NCBI GenBank assembly: GCA_037355855.1
Contig: CM074758.1
Coordinates: forward strand, 3,383,001 to 3,447,000
Reading direction: 5' to 3'
Source: Pseudo-nitzschia pungens
Lineage: Eukaryota > Bacillariophyta > Bacillariophyceae > Bacillariales > Bacillariaceae
DNA: 64,000 nt
The notes under the pieces are model-generated. The model made no database searches and had not been told where the DNA came from. It was given only the letters and a program-made list of their open reading frames with translations. Shown here piece after piece: positions 21,717-31,770 of this stretch. Made by a program: the position numbers and the translations under genes. Numbering within the stretch: the stretch's first letter is position 1; every line of letters begins with the position of its first letter.

Positions 21717-23045
21717 CTATCTCTGCCTCGGCTGCCTTTCGTCGTGAATAAGTTCTTGGATTGCCCGCAGTTGCTTTTCGTCCAACCGATGGCAGCCCAA
21801 CGTCGGCGACACCAACACAATTTCCATCGCAGGACCAAAAGATGACGAGTCGACATCATCGGAATGCTTGTCTTTGTTGCCATTCTTCGAAGTGCGGTTG
21901 CTCTCTGTGGTCTCCCGGATCAATGTTTTTGCCACACGGGCGATTCGTTCCGCCAGGGATGGTTCGCGCCGATCGGGATTGTCGTTGCGGATGTTGTGTT
22001 CGAATTGCATCAAGTCTTGGGTGATGCGCTTGTGCAGCTGCCGTTGAAGAATGGGGGATCCCCCCACAATGCAACGGACTTGACTCTTGATGGCATTGCA
22101 CTCCGCGTTGGCGTTATTGGAAGCACCTTTTCGCCGCGATGGCGATCGCTGTTTCGTTCTGGTGCCTGTGAATCGATGTTGCCGTTTCGGTTGTTCGCTG
22201 TTGGCATCCGCATCTCGTAGCGCGTGGTGTTGCAGGATGCCTCCGGAAGGATCGGTCTGATAAATCACGCTTTGAGCTACATTTCTGTGGCTGTGTGCGT
22301 TGTCGATATCGTCCCAATGGTTGCAGTCGTAACCGCACAACAAGAGCGTCGACCCGTAGGGCCGCAATCCACCGGCAAACACTCGGCTTTGGCATTCGTC
22401 GGCAAGAGATTGCGTCAGAGACTCCATTCCGAAAAACGTTTGGTATTGGAGAGAGTGCTGGGCAGCTGCTTTCATTCCTGCCTGCAGCAACGCAAGACTA
22501 TCGGCCAAGATTCCCGACATGACGACGCAGTAGGGTTGATTCGAAATCGGAGCGTGACGCATCATGGGTGGCAACCTTTGTTGCTCCTGGGTATCGTTTT
22601 CTTCGATAATTACGATTCTCTTTTGAGGAGAAAGCGGGTGCTTCGGAAGAGTGATCAATACCGTGCAAGGATAATTGTCATAATCGCTGTTGCTGTCGTC
22701 GCCACCGTCGGTAGCGGGCGGGAGGCATTCGAAAACGACCAGCGGGGGGCTGAGGTCGGCCGCAGACGATGCATATTCCACTTGGAGAAGACGGCCGTCC
22801 GGGGTGAACTGCGGCGTCGTTTGGTCGTAGTTGTAAACGTTGTATGTGTTTCTATTGACCGTGGAAGAAGATGATGACGCGGATGACGACGAAACGAAGG
22901 GCACGAACATCGAAAAGTGTGGTAAAAGGACCAGCGAAATGGATGCGAGTGTGGAACTGTAAATCGATGAGACGAAATACAACACTGCAAAGAGGCGCAC
23001 GCGTTGGCCCTTTCGTCGCCCTTCGGACATACATCTAATCGGCAT
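21717..23045 (-). CDS. Membrane-anchored proteasome alpha-like protein, 442 aa
   Basis: The protein contains the N-terminal signature of 20S proteasome alpha subunits, with YDQTTPQFTPDGRLLQVEYA at about 73-92 and a later block GLRPYGSTLLLCGYD. A canonical alpha subunit is about 250 residues and cytosolic. This one has 442 residues, a hydrophobic N-terminus (about 17-50, one or two Leu/Val/Ile/Ser-rich segments) preceded by Arg/Lys, a Ser-rich spacer, and low-complexity inserts within the fold. The stretch between the two signatures is strongly diverged. The ATG at 23045 is chosen because upstream in-frame codons lack an ATG; 23030 is an alternative. It is probably not one of the seven core alpha subunits but a diverged relative sent to the ER, a plastid or a membrane. 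It converges with NVL, 240 bp apart. Confidence 0.7.
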   Translation of the reverse strand: MPIRCMSEGRRKGQRVRLFAVLYFVSSIYSSTLASISLVLLPHFSMFVPFVSSSSASSSSSTVNRNTYNVYNYDQTTPQFTPDGRLLQVEYASSAADLSPPLVVFECLPPATDGGDDSNSDYDNYPCTVLITLPKHPLSPQKRIVIIEENDTQEQQRLPPMMRHAPISNQPYCVVMSGILADSLALLQAGMKAAAQHSLQYQTFFGMESLTQSLADECQSRVFAGGLRPYGSTLLLCGYDCNHWDDIDNAHSHRNVAQSVIYQTDPSGGILQHHALRDADANSEQPKRQHRFTGTRTKQRSPSRRKGASNNANAECNAIKSQVRCIVGGSPILQRQLHKRITQDLMQFEHNIRNDNPDRREPSLAERIARVAKTLIRETTESNRTSKNGNKDKHSDDVDSSSFGPAMEIVLVSPTLGCHRLDEKQLRAIQELIHDERQPRQR

Positions 23046-23765
23046 CTCGTTCTTTCTTTGCGACTTTCCCGCGAATGTTTCAATGCCTTTGAAAAGATGT
23101 ATGTGCAATCGACTGCACTCTGTTTCTCTCTCTCTTTCCTCGTGCGATTCACTCTTCAAGAAGTTGAACTGTTCCTGTTCCGGTAATTACTCTCTTTGGA
23201 ATGAGTCTAGACAGGGGACGATCACGTCTCGCACATCTCATTAAAATCTTGCTGTGCTGTGATAGCTTTTACCGTACATGTATCGTTTTCTCGTGCATGA
23301 TTTTTTGTTTCCAATTAGGGTAATTACGAGTAAGGCTCGCCTACGGTAGGCTACGACGATATTGCTGTAGAATGGATCAATCGGTAATTTAATTAGGAGT
23401 TTAAAATTAATGAAAAGATGAATTATGAGCTATGTAAAATATGTATTGGATATTCAGCTTGAGTCAGGTTGTCATGAGGTGTCAACGTAGTCTTCTGATT
23501 CTGACATATTTAGGTTGTCAGAATTTGATTAATTCGACTCATCTCAATACTCCCTCTCATTTGTGAGAATGACCTTTAACAACTGGCAATGTTGCCGACA
23601 ACTTGCGACAGCTTTCAAACATAGATGCCACGTCTGATAACTGTCACGCAACCCCGTAGCGACCCCCCGTGGCAACCTCATTTGTGTGCAAATTTAACAC
23701 GACATATGTTTGCATCACCTTGCATTGCACAACCTATACGTTCAAGGTTATTGCGCGGTTTGGGT
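23046..23765. other. Intergenic, nothing recognised
   Basis: Upstream of the proteasome-like gene. A/T-rich, without a supported gene; the 23625-23849 frame runs into a satellite and is not believed. Confidence 0.4.
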
Positions 23766-24425
23766 CGCGCCAGGGGGTTGCGAAAATCAGACTCCGTGGT
23801 TGTGAAACGCAGACTCCGTGGTTGTGAAAATCAGACTCCGTGGTTGTGAAACGCAGACTCCGTGGTTGTGAAACGCAACCTCTTACTATTCTGAAATACT
23901 TCCTATGTGGTTGCGAAAATCAGACTCTGTGGTTGTGAAACGCAACCTCTTACTATTCTGAATTACTTCCTATGTGGTTGCGAAAATCAGACTCCGTGGT
24001 TGCAAAACGCAGACTCCGTGGTTGTGAAACGCAACCTCTTACTATTCTGAAATACTTCCTATGTGGTTGCGAAAATCAGACTCTGTGGTTGTGAAACGCA
24101 ACCTCTTACTATTCTGAATTACTTCCTATGTGGTTGCGAAAATCAGACTCCGTGGTTGCAAAACGCAGACTCCGTGGTTGTGAAACGCAACCTCTTACTA
24201 TTCTGAAATACTTCCTATGTGGTTGCGAAAATCAGACTCTGTGGTTGTGAAACGCAACCTCTTACTATTCTGAATTACTTCCTATGTGGTTGCGAAAATC
24301 AGACTCTGTGGTTGTGAAACGCAACCTCTTACTATTCTGAAATACTTCCTATGTGGTTGCGAAAATCAGACTCTGTGGTTGTGAAACGCAACCTCTTACT
24401 ATTCTGAAACAATTCGTATGGTTGC
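23766..24425. repeat. 67-bp satellite with a 22-bp subrepeat and higher-order structure
   Basis: The array is built of a 22-bp subunit (gtggttgtgaaacgcagactcc and its gcgaaaatc variant) and a spacer (caacctcttactattctgaa-tacttcctat). Successive tcttactatt words lie at 23881, 23948, 24037, 24104, 24193, 24260, 24327 and 24394. The spacings are therefore 67, 89, 67, 89, 67, 67, 67. The 89-bp units carry one extra 22-bp subunit, so 67+89 forms a 156-bp higher-order repeat in the first half. Confidence 0.9.
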
Positions 24426-24479
24426 GAAAATCCATGTCACACTATCCCAAACGAGTTATACCCCGTTTTGAAAATCATA

Positions 24480-25080
24480 ACTCGCCTCCACAATTACAAT
24501 TCCCCAGTTCAGTCACCGTCGGATTGTATTTCAGTTCCTGTTGTATCGTATTGCAGTTCCCGTCACATCGTATTCTTCCCTACCTGGAGCAAGCAGGCAA
24601 TCAAATGCATGGTTAGAAGTGAACTCCGTGATCGATACCCCCGGCCAATCTTGATGCAGTTCACTCACCGTCAGATTGTATTTCAGCTCCCGTCCAATCG
24701 TATTCAGTTCCCGTTGCATCTTATTTCGGTTGCGTTCAGTATGTTCTTCCCTACCAGGAGCAAGCAGGCAATTAAATGCATGGTTAGAAGTGAACTCCAT
24801 GATCAATACCCCCAGCCAATCTTGATGCAGTTCACTCACCGTCGGATTGTATTTCAGTTCCCGTCGTATCGTATTCCAGTTCCCGTCCAATTGTATTCAG
24901 TTCCCGTCACATCGTATTTCAGTTGCGTTCAGTGTAGTATTCTTCCCTACCAGGAGCAAGCAAGCAATTAAATGCATGGTTAGTAGAAGTGAACTCCATG
25001 ATCGATACCCCCGGCCAATCTTGATGCAGTTCACTCACCGTCGGACCGTCCGATTTTATTTCAGTTCCCACCACACCTAA
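24480..25080. repeat. Tandem repeat, about 170-196 bp, three copies
   Basis: Each unit contains ttccctacc-ggagcaagca, tcaaatgcatggttag, gaactcc-tgatc and a run of short cagttcccgtc-type words. The ttccctacc word lies at 24576, 24747 and 24943. Unit length changes through gain or loss of the ttccagttcccgtc subrepeat. Open frames on both strands here are shadows of the repeat. Confidence 0.85.
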
Positions 25081-25339
25081 AATTTTGTGAAGTCTGGCAC
25101 GCATTTTTTATGTGCATTTTTTGCTTCCTTTTTTTTGCAGAAGATAAGGTTACTGTACTCATATGCTGTGTGTTAGCAGCATTTGCAGTCCGCGCCATAA
25201 TTTTTGACTACATTTTTACTACAAAACCTGGCGCACCCCGACAAGGAAAAAGGACAAAGGACAGACATCCGTTCGCAAATCAGCCAAAAGACACTAAAAA
25301 ATACACTACCAGTAACAGTAACTACTACTAAACTATAAA

Positions 25340-25992
25340 ATGACTTATGTAAATCAATACATGGAATATTTCCACCATTCCAGTGCCAATAGTCCTCACC
25401 CTATGTATGCTTGGGGCTGCGGAAAAAGTCTGAGTCAGAAACACCCAATACTTTGGATGTCACATCTATTTAATGCACATTTCCTCCAGTACTGGCATAT
25501 TTCACTAGAAAATATACAAAATGACCTATGTAAATTAAGAAATGGAGTATTTCCACCATTCCAGTGCCAATGGTCCTCACTCTGTGTATGCTTGGGACTG
25601 TGGAAAAAGTCTGAGTCAGAAACACCCAATACTTTGGATGTCACATCTATTTAATGCACATTTCCTCCAGTACTGGCATATTTCACTAGAAAATATACAA
25701 AATGACCTATGTAAATTCAGAAATGGAGTATTTCCACCATTCCAGTGCCAATGGTCCTCACTCTGTGTATGCTTGGGACTGCGGAAAAAGTCTGAGTCAG
25801 AAACACCCAATACTTTGGATGTCACATCTATTTAATGCACATTTCCTCCAGTACTGGCATATTTCACTAGAAAATATACAAAATGACCTATGTAAATTAA
25901 GAAATGGAGTATTTCCACCATTCCAGTGCCAATAGTCCTCACTCTGTGTATGCTTGGGACTGTGGAAAAAGTCTGAGTCAGAAACACCCAAT
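25340..25992. repeat. 181-bp satellite, 3.6 copies, interrupted by the Gypsy element
   Basis: The words tgacytatgtaaat lie at 25341, 25522, 25703 and 25884, exactly 181 bp apart. The units are nearly identical. The fourth is cut at cacccaat, where the Gypsy LTR begins. Its missing second half does not reappear after the 3' LTR. Confidence 0.92.
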
Positions 25993-26315
25993 TGTGACGG
26001 GCTAGCGTAGCTAGCAGTCACGATTGAATAATTAACCGAATCCCATATGGGAATCAAAAATTATATATTCAGTCATGAATACATTTCGATATGTGTTCTA
26101 ACTATTATGGTCGAGTCCCAGATTAGGATATATGCCTAATCGTGGGAACCGACAATGAATCAACATTTATGGCAGAGCATGCCAAAGTGTGGCTATGCTC
26201 GCGACCTCGAAATTTTATATGTTTCCATTCTCAATTCGCTTAACAATATCTCGTAAAGTATCTAAACATTTACAATTTACATACTACTCCGAAATTTCTA
26301 CTCTAGACCGTAACA
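25993..26315 (+). repeat. Gypsy 5' LTR
   Basis: This 323-bp LTR holds the element's promoter. A palindromic gctagcgtagctagc lies near its start and a second short palindrome (cccatatggg) follows. The untranslated leader runs from here to the gag ATG at 26435. No classical initiator-tRNA primer-binding site was recognised directly after it. Confidence 0.93.
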
Positions 26316-26434
26316 CAGTAATTACTGTTTGTGCTTTACAGTAGAAACAGTAGAATTCAGTACTGAAACAAAACAATCGAATAAACAACCCTTATCCTCA
26401 ACAACAGAGGCACCTTGTATCTCCAACAAGCAAC

Positions 26435-27493
26435 ATGTCTGGTATCTACAGAGACCCCCCGATCACCTACAAGAGCTCGTTCGATCGGACCAAGCCCAAG
26501 CTCTTTACCTTGTACAACGTCGATGACGAACGAACTGACAGTATGAAAGTCCCCCTGTTTACAGAAACAGGCGGCCTTGAAGAATTGCTCTTTGTGGAGG
26601 AGTCATTCAGGAACGCTGCCAGCTACCTTAGATTGCCAATTGACATCTACCTAACCCACTTCGGACGTTGTCTCACCACAGACGCCCAGACCAAATGGAA
26701 TGACATGATCAAGGACCCACTGAATCCCGAAGAATTCCAATACTCCCAAGATGAAATTGGGGGATATGAGCAAGCCTTCATTGACTTCACTCAGCTCTAC
26801 TGCAATGCCAAAGATGCCCGGGACATCATGCACACCTATCTTCGAAGTCACGAATGCCGAAAGACGCCATCAGTTACATGCAAGGAACATGCTGAGCGCA
26901 TTCTCATACTCATGAAATACACCCAAAAACTAGAAGGAAGCAGTGCGCCTCTTTCGAGAGTGGAGAAACTCACCATCCTCCTCCATTCCTTTCCCTCTAC
27001 ATGGATCGAAAGCTATGGCATGATGCACAGTGGAATCCAAGAAGACACGACAGTCCGACACATCGTGGACTACATGAGCTGTCACGAACGTCAAGCCAAC
27101 AAGAAAAGCAACAGAAATAACAACAAACAGCAGAAGCGCTCCAACAACAACAACAACAACAGCTCTCGCAAGCGCAACTCCCATTCGAACCACAAAGGGT
27201 CCAACAACAACAACAAAAAGAAATCCAACCCCTGTCGAATCCCAGGCCATAATCATGATTGGTCTGAGTGTCCAAAGAACCGGTTTTCCAAGAACTACAA
27301 CAAGGGCTCCGGAAGCAACCAACCAACTGAGTCCTTCCATGCTCACACTCAGGCCCTCATGATTCCAGGAAGCAACGAGACCTTCCAAGCCCATATCAAT
27401 GCAGCTCGGGAAGCTGCGATTGAAGAATACCATGCCAATCATGGTGGAAGAACTGAACGGAGTATCGATGGGGAGCTTGTGTGGCTCCCCTGA
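26435..27493 (+). CDS. gag: Gypsy Gag, 352 aa
   Basis: Gag forms the virus-like particle around the element's RNA. The ATG at 26435 lies 120 bp after the 5' LTR. The first 200 residues are the helical capsid-like part. About residues 225-270 form a basic linker of Asn, Lys, Ser and Arg. A zinc-knuckle-like motif CRIPGHNHDWSEC follows (spacing Cys-x4-His-x-His-x4-Cys). The frame ends at TGA 27491-27493, and pol continues in the same frame straight after it. Pol would therefore be made by readthrough of this stop rather than by frameshifting. Confidence 0.88.
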   Translation: MSGIYRDPPITYKSSFDRTKPKLFTLYNVDDERTDSMKVPLFTETGGLEELLFVEESFRNAASYLRLPIDIYLTHFGRCLTTDAQTKWNDMIKDPLNPEEFQYSQDEIGGYEQAFIDFTQLYCNAKDARDIMHTYLRSHECRKTPSVTCKEHAERILILMKYTQKLEGSSAPLSRVEKLTILLHSFPSTWIESYGMMHSGIQEDTTVRHIVDYMSCHERQANKKSNRNNNKQQKRSNNNNNNSSRKRNSHSNHKGSNNNNKKKSNPCRIPGHNHDWSECPKNRFSKNYNKGSGSNQPTESFHAHTQALMIPGSNETFQAHINAAREAAIEEYHANHGGRTERSIDGELVWLP

Positions 27494-30400
27494 GTCTCCA
27501 AGGCCCCCAGGCCTACCAAGAAGCCCCGGGCTTCACCAAAACCAGCAATCACCTTGCCTCCAGCTCCCCAGGACCTGGATGCCAGAACAGCCCTGCTGTC
27601 TGGGATGACGCATGGAGGAGATCTCCCACAAAAAGAGGGGAAGGAACCTACAGGATGGAGTATTCCTGTTGAAAGCTCAGCAAAGCCTGCAATCGCAGCA
27701 ACAACAAAAACAGTTCGATTCTCCGGAACGAACGATACAATGGATACGAATCGAAAACAACCGAATCGATCCAAGGGTACAGACGCGAAAGATAGTACAG
27801 CAGCAATAAATAGACCACTCTTGTCCCTGGCAAGAAATTGGTCTACCGGTACAGCAAAAAATCTCTATTGCAATCCCGGAAACTCCAAAGACTACACCAA
27901 AGGAGGTGCGCTGGAGCAAAATTATTCAAAACTGCTGTCGCCTGCTGGAAATACAGCAGAACAGGCATCGAATAAGAGCAACGTGGCTCCTATTCAGAAT
28001 AAGAGCAACGTGGCTCCTATTCTTCTAACCAACGTACAGTACATACAAGGCATCCCTACAAAATCAAGACCACTACTCGCACTACTCGATAGTGGATCCT
28101 CCGGAACGCTAATCAACAAACGAGCCCTACCATTTGGCACCATGCCAATAAGAAGCAAGCACCAAGTACTAACCACGACAGCAAATGGAAGCTTTGACAC
28201 TACAGAATATATCATCATGAAGAACCTCAAGCTACAAGAGTTTGGCAACTATACCATTGACCTACACGAGGCAAGGCTCTTCCATTCCCCTGACTGCAGG
28301 TATGATCTGATACTAGGCAGAGACTTTCTCCACCTAGCACAAATCAATCTCCTATTCAAAGAAGGAACAGTCCAGTGGATGGATAGAACTATTCCTATGA
28401 AGGACACCTCCCTATACCATGACAACTACACCATGCTCATGGAAGAACTGGAGGATGCTGAACTCTTCGCTGATGATCTTTCCTTTGCCAATCCATATAA
28501 GTCTAAGGTTATTCTCGACAGAGCCTACCAAGAAACAGATCCATCAACAGTCGCAAAGCAACAGTCCCACATGTCCAAAGCAGAGCAACAACAGTTCCAA
28601 GCCATACTAAACAAGTATCCCAACGTCTTCAATGGAGAACTAGGGAAGTATCCACACAAGAAGATCTCTCTAAGACTGAAGCCCGGATCCAAGCCCATAC
28701 ACAAGAAGCCTTATCCAGTCGCATACAAAAGAGAAGACCTATTCAAAAGGGAGCTCCAGAATCTTTGTAATGATGGAGTACTCAAGCGATGTACTGGACC
28801 GGCCGAATGGGCATTCCCAACCTTCATAGTACCAAAGAAAGACAACAGAGTTAGATGGGTATCAGACTTTAGAGAACTTAATGAACTTCTTGAGCGCCGA
28901 CCATATCCAATCCCCCGGATACAAGACATCATGAACAAGCGTGGCAAATATACCCACTTCACCAAGATTGACTTGTCCATGCAATACTACTGCTTTGAAC
29001 TCGATGACGCAAGCAAGAAGCTCTGTACCATAGTAACTCCATATGGTTGCTATGAATATCAAAGACTACCAATGGGTGTCAAAGTCTCTCCAGATGTTGC
29101 CCAGCAACTAATGGAAGATATCCTACAAGACACTGACTGCACTGTTTATATTGATGATATTGGTATCTGGACCAATGGCTCCTTTGATCTACACATGAAC
29201 ACTATCGACAAGATCCTCGATCGACTCAACCAGAATGGACTTAAATGTAACCCACTCAAATGCGACTGGGCTGTACAAGAAACTGACTTCCTTGGATACT
29301 GGATGACACCTACAGCTGTTAAGCCATGGAGAAAGAAGATAGAAGCAATCCTCCACATGGATCGACCTCGAACTGTGACCCAAGTCAAGTCATTCCTTGG
29401 AGCAGTTGGATACTACCGAGACATGTGGCCTCGCAGATCTCATGTCCTAGCTCCACTGTTTGATATCACCGGAACCCCCAAGCAGCAGACTCCTCAAGCA
29501 GCTGCCATCAAAGGCAAGCAACGCAAAGCTACTTCAGCTTTCACTTGGGGACCTGCTCAAGATAAAGCCTTCCAAGAAATGAAAGCCATGGTGGCAGCAG
29601 ATGCGCTGAACACCTATCCAGACCTTAACAAGCCCTTTGAACTGTACACTGATGCCTCAGACCTCCAACTCGGCGCTGCCATTATACAAGATGGCAAGCC
29701 TATTGCATACTGGTCGAAGAAACTATCTGATGCCCAAAAGAACTATACTACTATGGAGAAAGAACTCCTCGCAATAGTACTCTGCTGCAAAGAGTACAGA
29801 AAAATGCTCCTCGGTGGAGTCATCAACGTATACACTGACCATAAGAACCTTACCTTCAGAACCCTATCGGTCCAACGAGTCCTCCGGTGGAGACTATTCC
29901 TTGAAGAATTTGGTGTCAACCTCACCTATGTTGAAGGCAAGAAGAATGTTCTTGCTGATGCCTTCTCCAGGCTCCCCCGGATGGATCCACCTACTGTGGG
30001 GAAGAAAGAAGCCCTTGGTAAGGGCACTCTTATTGATTTTCTGAAACTTGAAGTCCCCAAGCAAGATGAAGAACTGTTTCTAGCAGAGTTCCCGAACCTA
30101 TTTCAGCACTTATGCAATGACGCAGATCAGGAATTATACTCCTGTTTGCTGAACAATGAGTGTCTTATCAACCTTCCTAACAACCAAGACTTAGAATGCC
30201 CGGTGAACTACTCCAACATCTATCTTCATCAACAGAAGGATCCAACCATCAAGTTCAAGATTCAATCGAAAGCCTTCTTTTACCAAGAATTAGAAGGCAA
30301 CAAGATACTTTGTTACGCGAATCAAACCAATCCTGAATGCTGGAGAATCTACATACCAGCAACTCTTATCAATGATACCATTAAATGGTATCATCTTCTG

Positions 30401-31417
30401 TTGGGTCATTGTGGATCCACTAGATTACAACAGACTATATCAGCCCGATTCTATGCTGATAATCTAACCAGTCTATGCAAGTCCTATGTATGCCCAGACC
30501 ATTGCATCAAATATAAGAACCAGAACTCCCAATATGGTAAACTACCACCAAAAGAAGCGCCACTGTCCCCTTTTCATGAAGTACATGTGGATCTTATAGG
30601 TCCATGGAAGATTACAGCTCAAGGCAAGAACTATAACTTCAAAGCCCTAACTTGTATTGATCCAGTCACCAACTTACTGGAGATCATCCGAATCAGAGAC
30701 AAGTCTTCGCAACACGTCTCAGACCAGTTCAAGAACTGTTGGCTCTCAAGATACCCAAGACCTATCAGATGCGTCCATGACAATGGTGGTGAGTTCTTAG
30801 GAGCTGAGTTCCAGACCACACTCAAGCAGTATGGGATTCAGTCCATTCCAACCACAGTGAAGAATCCCCAGTCAAATGCCATCTGTGAAAGAGTCCATCA
30901 TACAGTTGCTGATATTCTCAGAGTCCTAGTTCATGTGAATCCCCCTCAAGTCAACACCAGAGCCAGTCAGCTCATGGATAATGCCCTGGCAACTTGCATG
31001 CATGCCTCTCGATGTGCTGTCAATGCTGCTTTACAGGCATCCCCAGGGTCCCTAGTATTCAATCGGGACATGTTGGTTGATCTACCACTAACATCCAACC
31101 TGTTAGCTTTACAGCAGCTACGACAACAAGGTATTAACAAGGCTCTGCTCAGAGACAATGCCAAGCGTAAGGAACATACCTTTCAACCCAATGACAAGGT
31201 ATGGATGCAACAACCAGATCCGGACAAGCTACAGCCTCGAAAAACAGGACCATTCACTATTGCCCAAGTCCACGATAATGGCACTGTTAAAATTCAGAAG
31301 ACTCCAACGGTTATCGAGACAGTTAACATTCGGAAGCTAACCCCTTACAAAGAGGTCTCAACGGACCATTTCAATTCCGACGCTTCCGACGGCTCAGCAA
31401 TCCATTGGTCAGCTTAA
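27494..31417 (+). CDS. pol: Gypsy Pol: protease, RT, RNase H, integrase
   Basis: The 1307 codons after the gag TGA are open without interruption. In order I see: an aspartic protease with LDSGSSGTLI (around 28083-28112); a reverse transcriptase with the YIDD box at 29147-29158; an RNase H starting LYTDASDLQLGAA (around 29642); and an integrase with a zinc domain (HLLLGHC...CPDHC, around 30391-30505), a DDE core (VHVDLIG, HDNGGEF, ICERVH) and a C-terminal GPF-type module (KTGPFTIAQVH). No chromodomain is visible. There is no in-frame ATG directly after the TGA that would obviously serve as an independent start, so Gag-Pol readthrough is the simpler reading. All catalytic residues I can check are present, so the copy may be competent. 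Confidence 0.93.
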   Translation, partial: VSKAPRPTKKPRASPKPAITLPPAPQDLDARTALLSGMTHGGDLPQKEGKEPTGWSIPVESSAKPAIAATTKTVRFSGTNDTMDTNRKQPNRSKGTDAKDSTAAINRPLLSLARNWSTGTAKNLYCNPGNSKDYTKGGALEQNYSKLLSPAGNTAEQASNKSNVAPIQNKSNVAPILLTNVQYIQGIPTKSRPLLALLDSGSSGTLINKRALPFGTMPIRSKHQVLTTTANGSFDTTEYIIMKNLKLQEFGNYTIDLHEARLFHSPDCRYDLILGRDFLHLAQINLLFKEGTVQWMDRTIPMKDTSLYHDNYTMLMEELEDAELFADDLSFANPYKSKVILDRAYQETDPSTVAKQQSHMSKAEQQQFQAILNKYPNVFNGELGKYPHKKISLRLKPGSKPIHKKPYPVAYKREDLFKRELQNLCNDGVLKRCTGPAEWAFPTFIVPKKDNRVRWVSDFRELNELLERRPYPIPRIQDIMNKRGKYTHFTKIDLSMQYYCFELDDASKKLCTIVTPYGCYEYQRLPMGVKVSPDVAQQLMEDILQDTDCTVYIDDIGIWTNGSFDLHMNTIDKILDRLNQNGLKCNPLKCDWAVQETDFLGYWMTPTAVKPWRKKIEAILHMDRPRTVTQVKSFLGAVGYYRDMWPRRSHVLAPLFDITGTPKQQTPQAAAIKGKQRKATSAFTWGPAQDKAFQEMKAMVAADALNTYPDLNKPFELYTDASDLQLGAAIIQDGKPIAYWSKKLSDAQKNYTTMEKELLAIVLCCKEYRKMLLGGVINVYTDHKNLTFRTLSVQRVLRWRLFLEEFGVNLTYVEGKKNVLADAFSRLPRMDPPTVGKKEALGKGTLIDFLKLEVPKQDEELFLAEFPNLFQHLCNDADQELYSCLLNNECLINLPNNQDLECPVNYSNIYLHQQKDPTIKFKIQSKAFFYQELEGNKILCYANQTNPECWRIYIPATLINDTIKWYHLLLGHCGSTRLQQTISARFYADNLTSLCKSYVCPDHCIKYKNQNSQYGKLPPKEAPLSPFHEVHVDLIGPWKITAQGKNYNFKALTCIDPVTNLLEIIRIRDKSSQHVSDQFKNCWLSRYPRPIRCVHDNGGEFLGAEFQTTLKQYGIQSIPTTVKNPQSNAICERVHHTVADILRVLVHVNPPQVNTRASQLMDNALATCMHASRCAVNAALQASPGSLVFNRDMLVDLPLTSNLLALQQLRQQGINKALLRDNAKRKEHTFQPNDKVWMQQPDPDKLQPRKTGPFTIAQVHDNGTVKIQKTPTVIETVNIRKLTPYKEVSTDHFNSDASDGSAIHWSA

Positions 31418-31447
31418 GTATGGGGTTCGTTCAATCATGGGGCACTA

Positions 31448-31770
31448 TGTGACGGGCTAGCGTAGCTAGCAGTCACGATTGAATAATTAACCGAATCCCA
31501 TATGGGAATCAAAAATTATATATTCAGTCATGAATACATTTCGATATGTGTTCTAACTATTATGATCGAGTCCCAGATTAGGATATATGCCTAATCGTGG
31601 GAACCGACAATGAATCAACATTTATGGCAGAGCATGCCAAAGTGTGGCTATGCTCGCGACCTCGAAATTTTATATGTTTCCATTCTCAATTCGCTTAACA
31701 ATATCTCGTAAAGTATCTAAACATTTACAATTTACATACTACTCCGAAATTTCTACTCTAGACCGTAACA
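31448..31770 (+). repeat. Gypsy 3' LTR
   Basis: This copy is identical to the 5' LTR except for one base. It starts 30 bp after the pol stop. The short ggggttcg/atggggcac stretch before it may be the polypurine tract, but it is not a strong one. Confidence 0.93.

Larger units (their letters stand above)
25993..31770 (+). mobile_element. Ty3/Gypsy LTR retrotransposon, complete, 5778 bp
   Basis: Two 323-bp LTRs (25993-26315 and 31448-31770) start tgtgacgggc and end accgtaaca, in the TG...CA manner. I find only one difference between them (a g/a near position 120), so the insertion is recent. Between them lie gag and pol in the order protease, reverse transcriptase, RNase H, integrase, which defines Ty3/Gypsy. 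The five bases before the 5' LTR (ccaat) and after the 3' LTR (gtgtc) do not match, so no target duplication is seen. Confidence 0.95.

Noticed and set aside
22224..22874. Plus-strand frame of 216 codons opposite the proteasome-like gene
   Set aside because: Shadow of the minus-strand gene, which has recognisable motifs.
24468..24971. 167-codon frame
   Set aside because: It follows the 170-196-bp tandem repeat and repeats itself.
25110..25331. 73-codon frame with a hydrophobic segment and an upstream polypyrimidine-cag that looks like a splice acceptor
   Set aside because: No matching upstream exon exists; the flanks are satellites.
26930..27442. Minus-strand frame opposite gag
   Set aside because: Shadow of the Asn/Lys-rich Gag linker; no domain.
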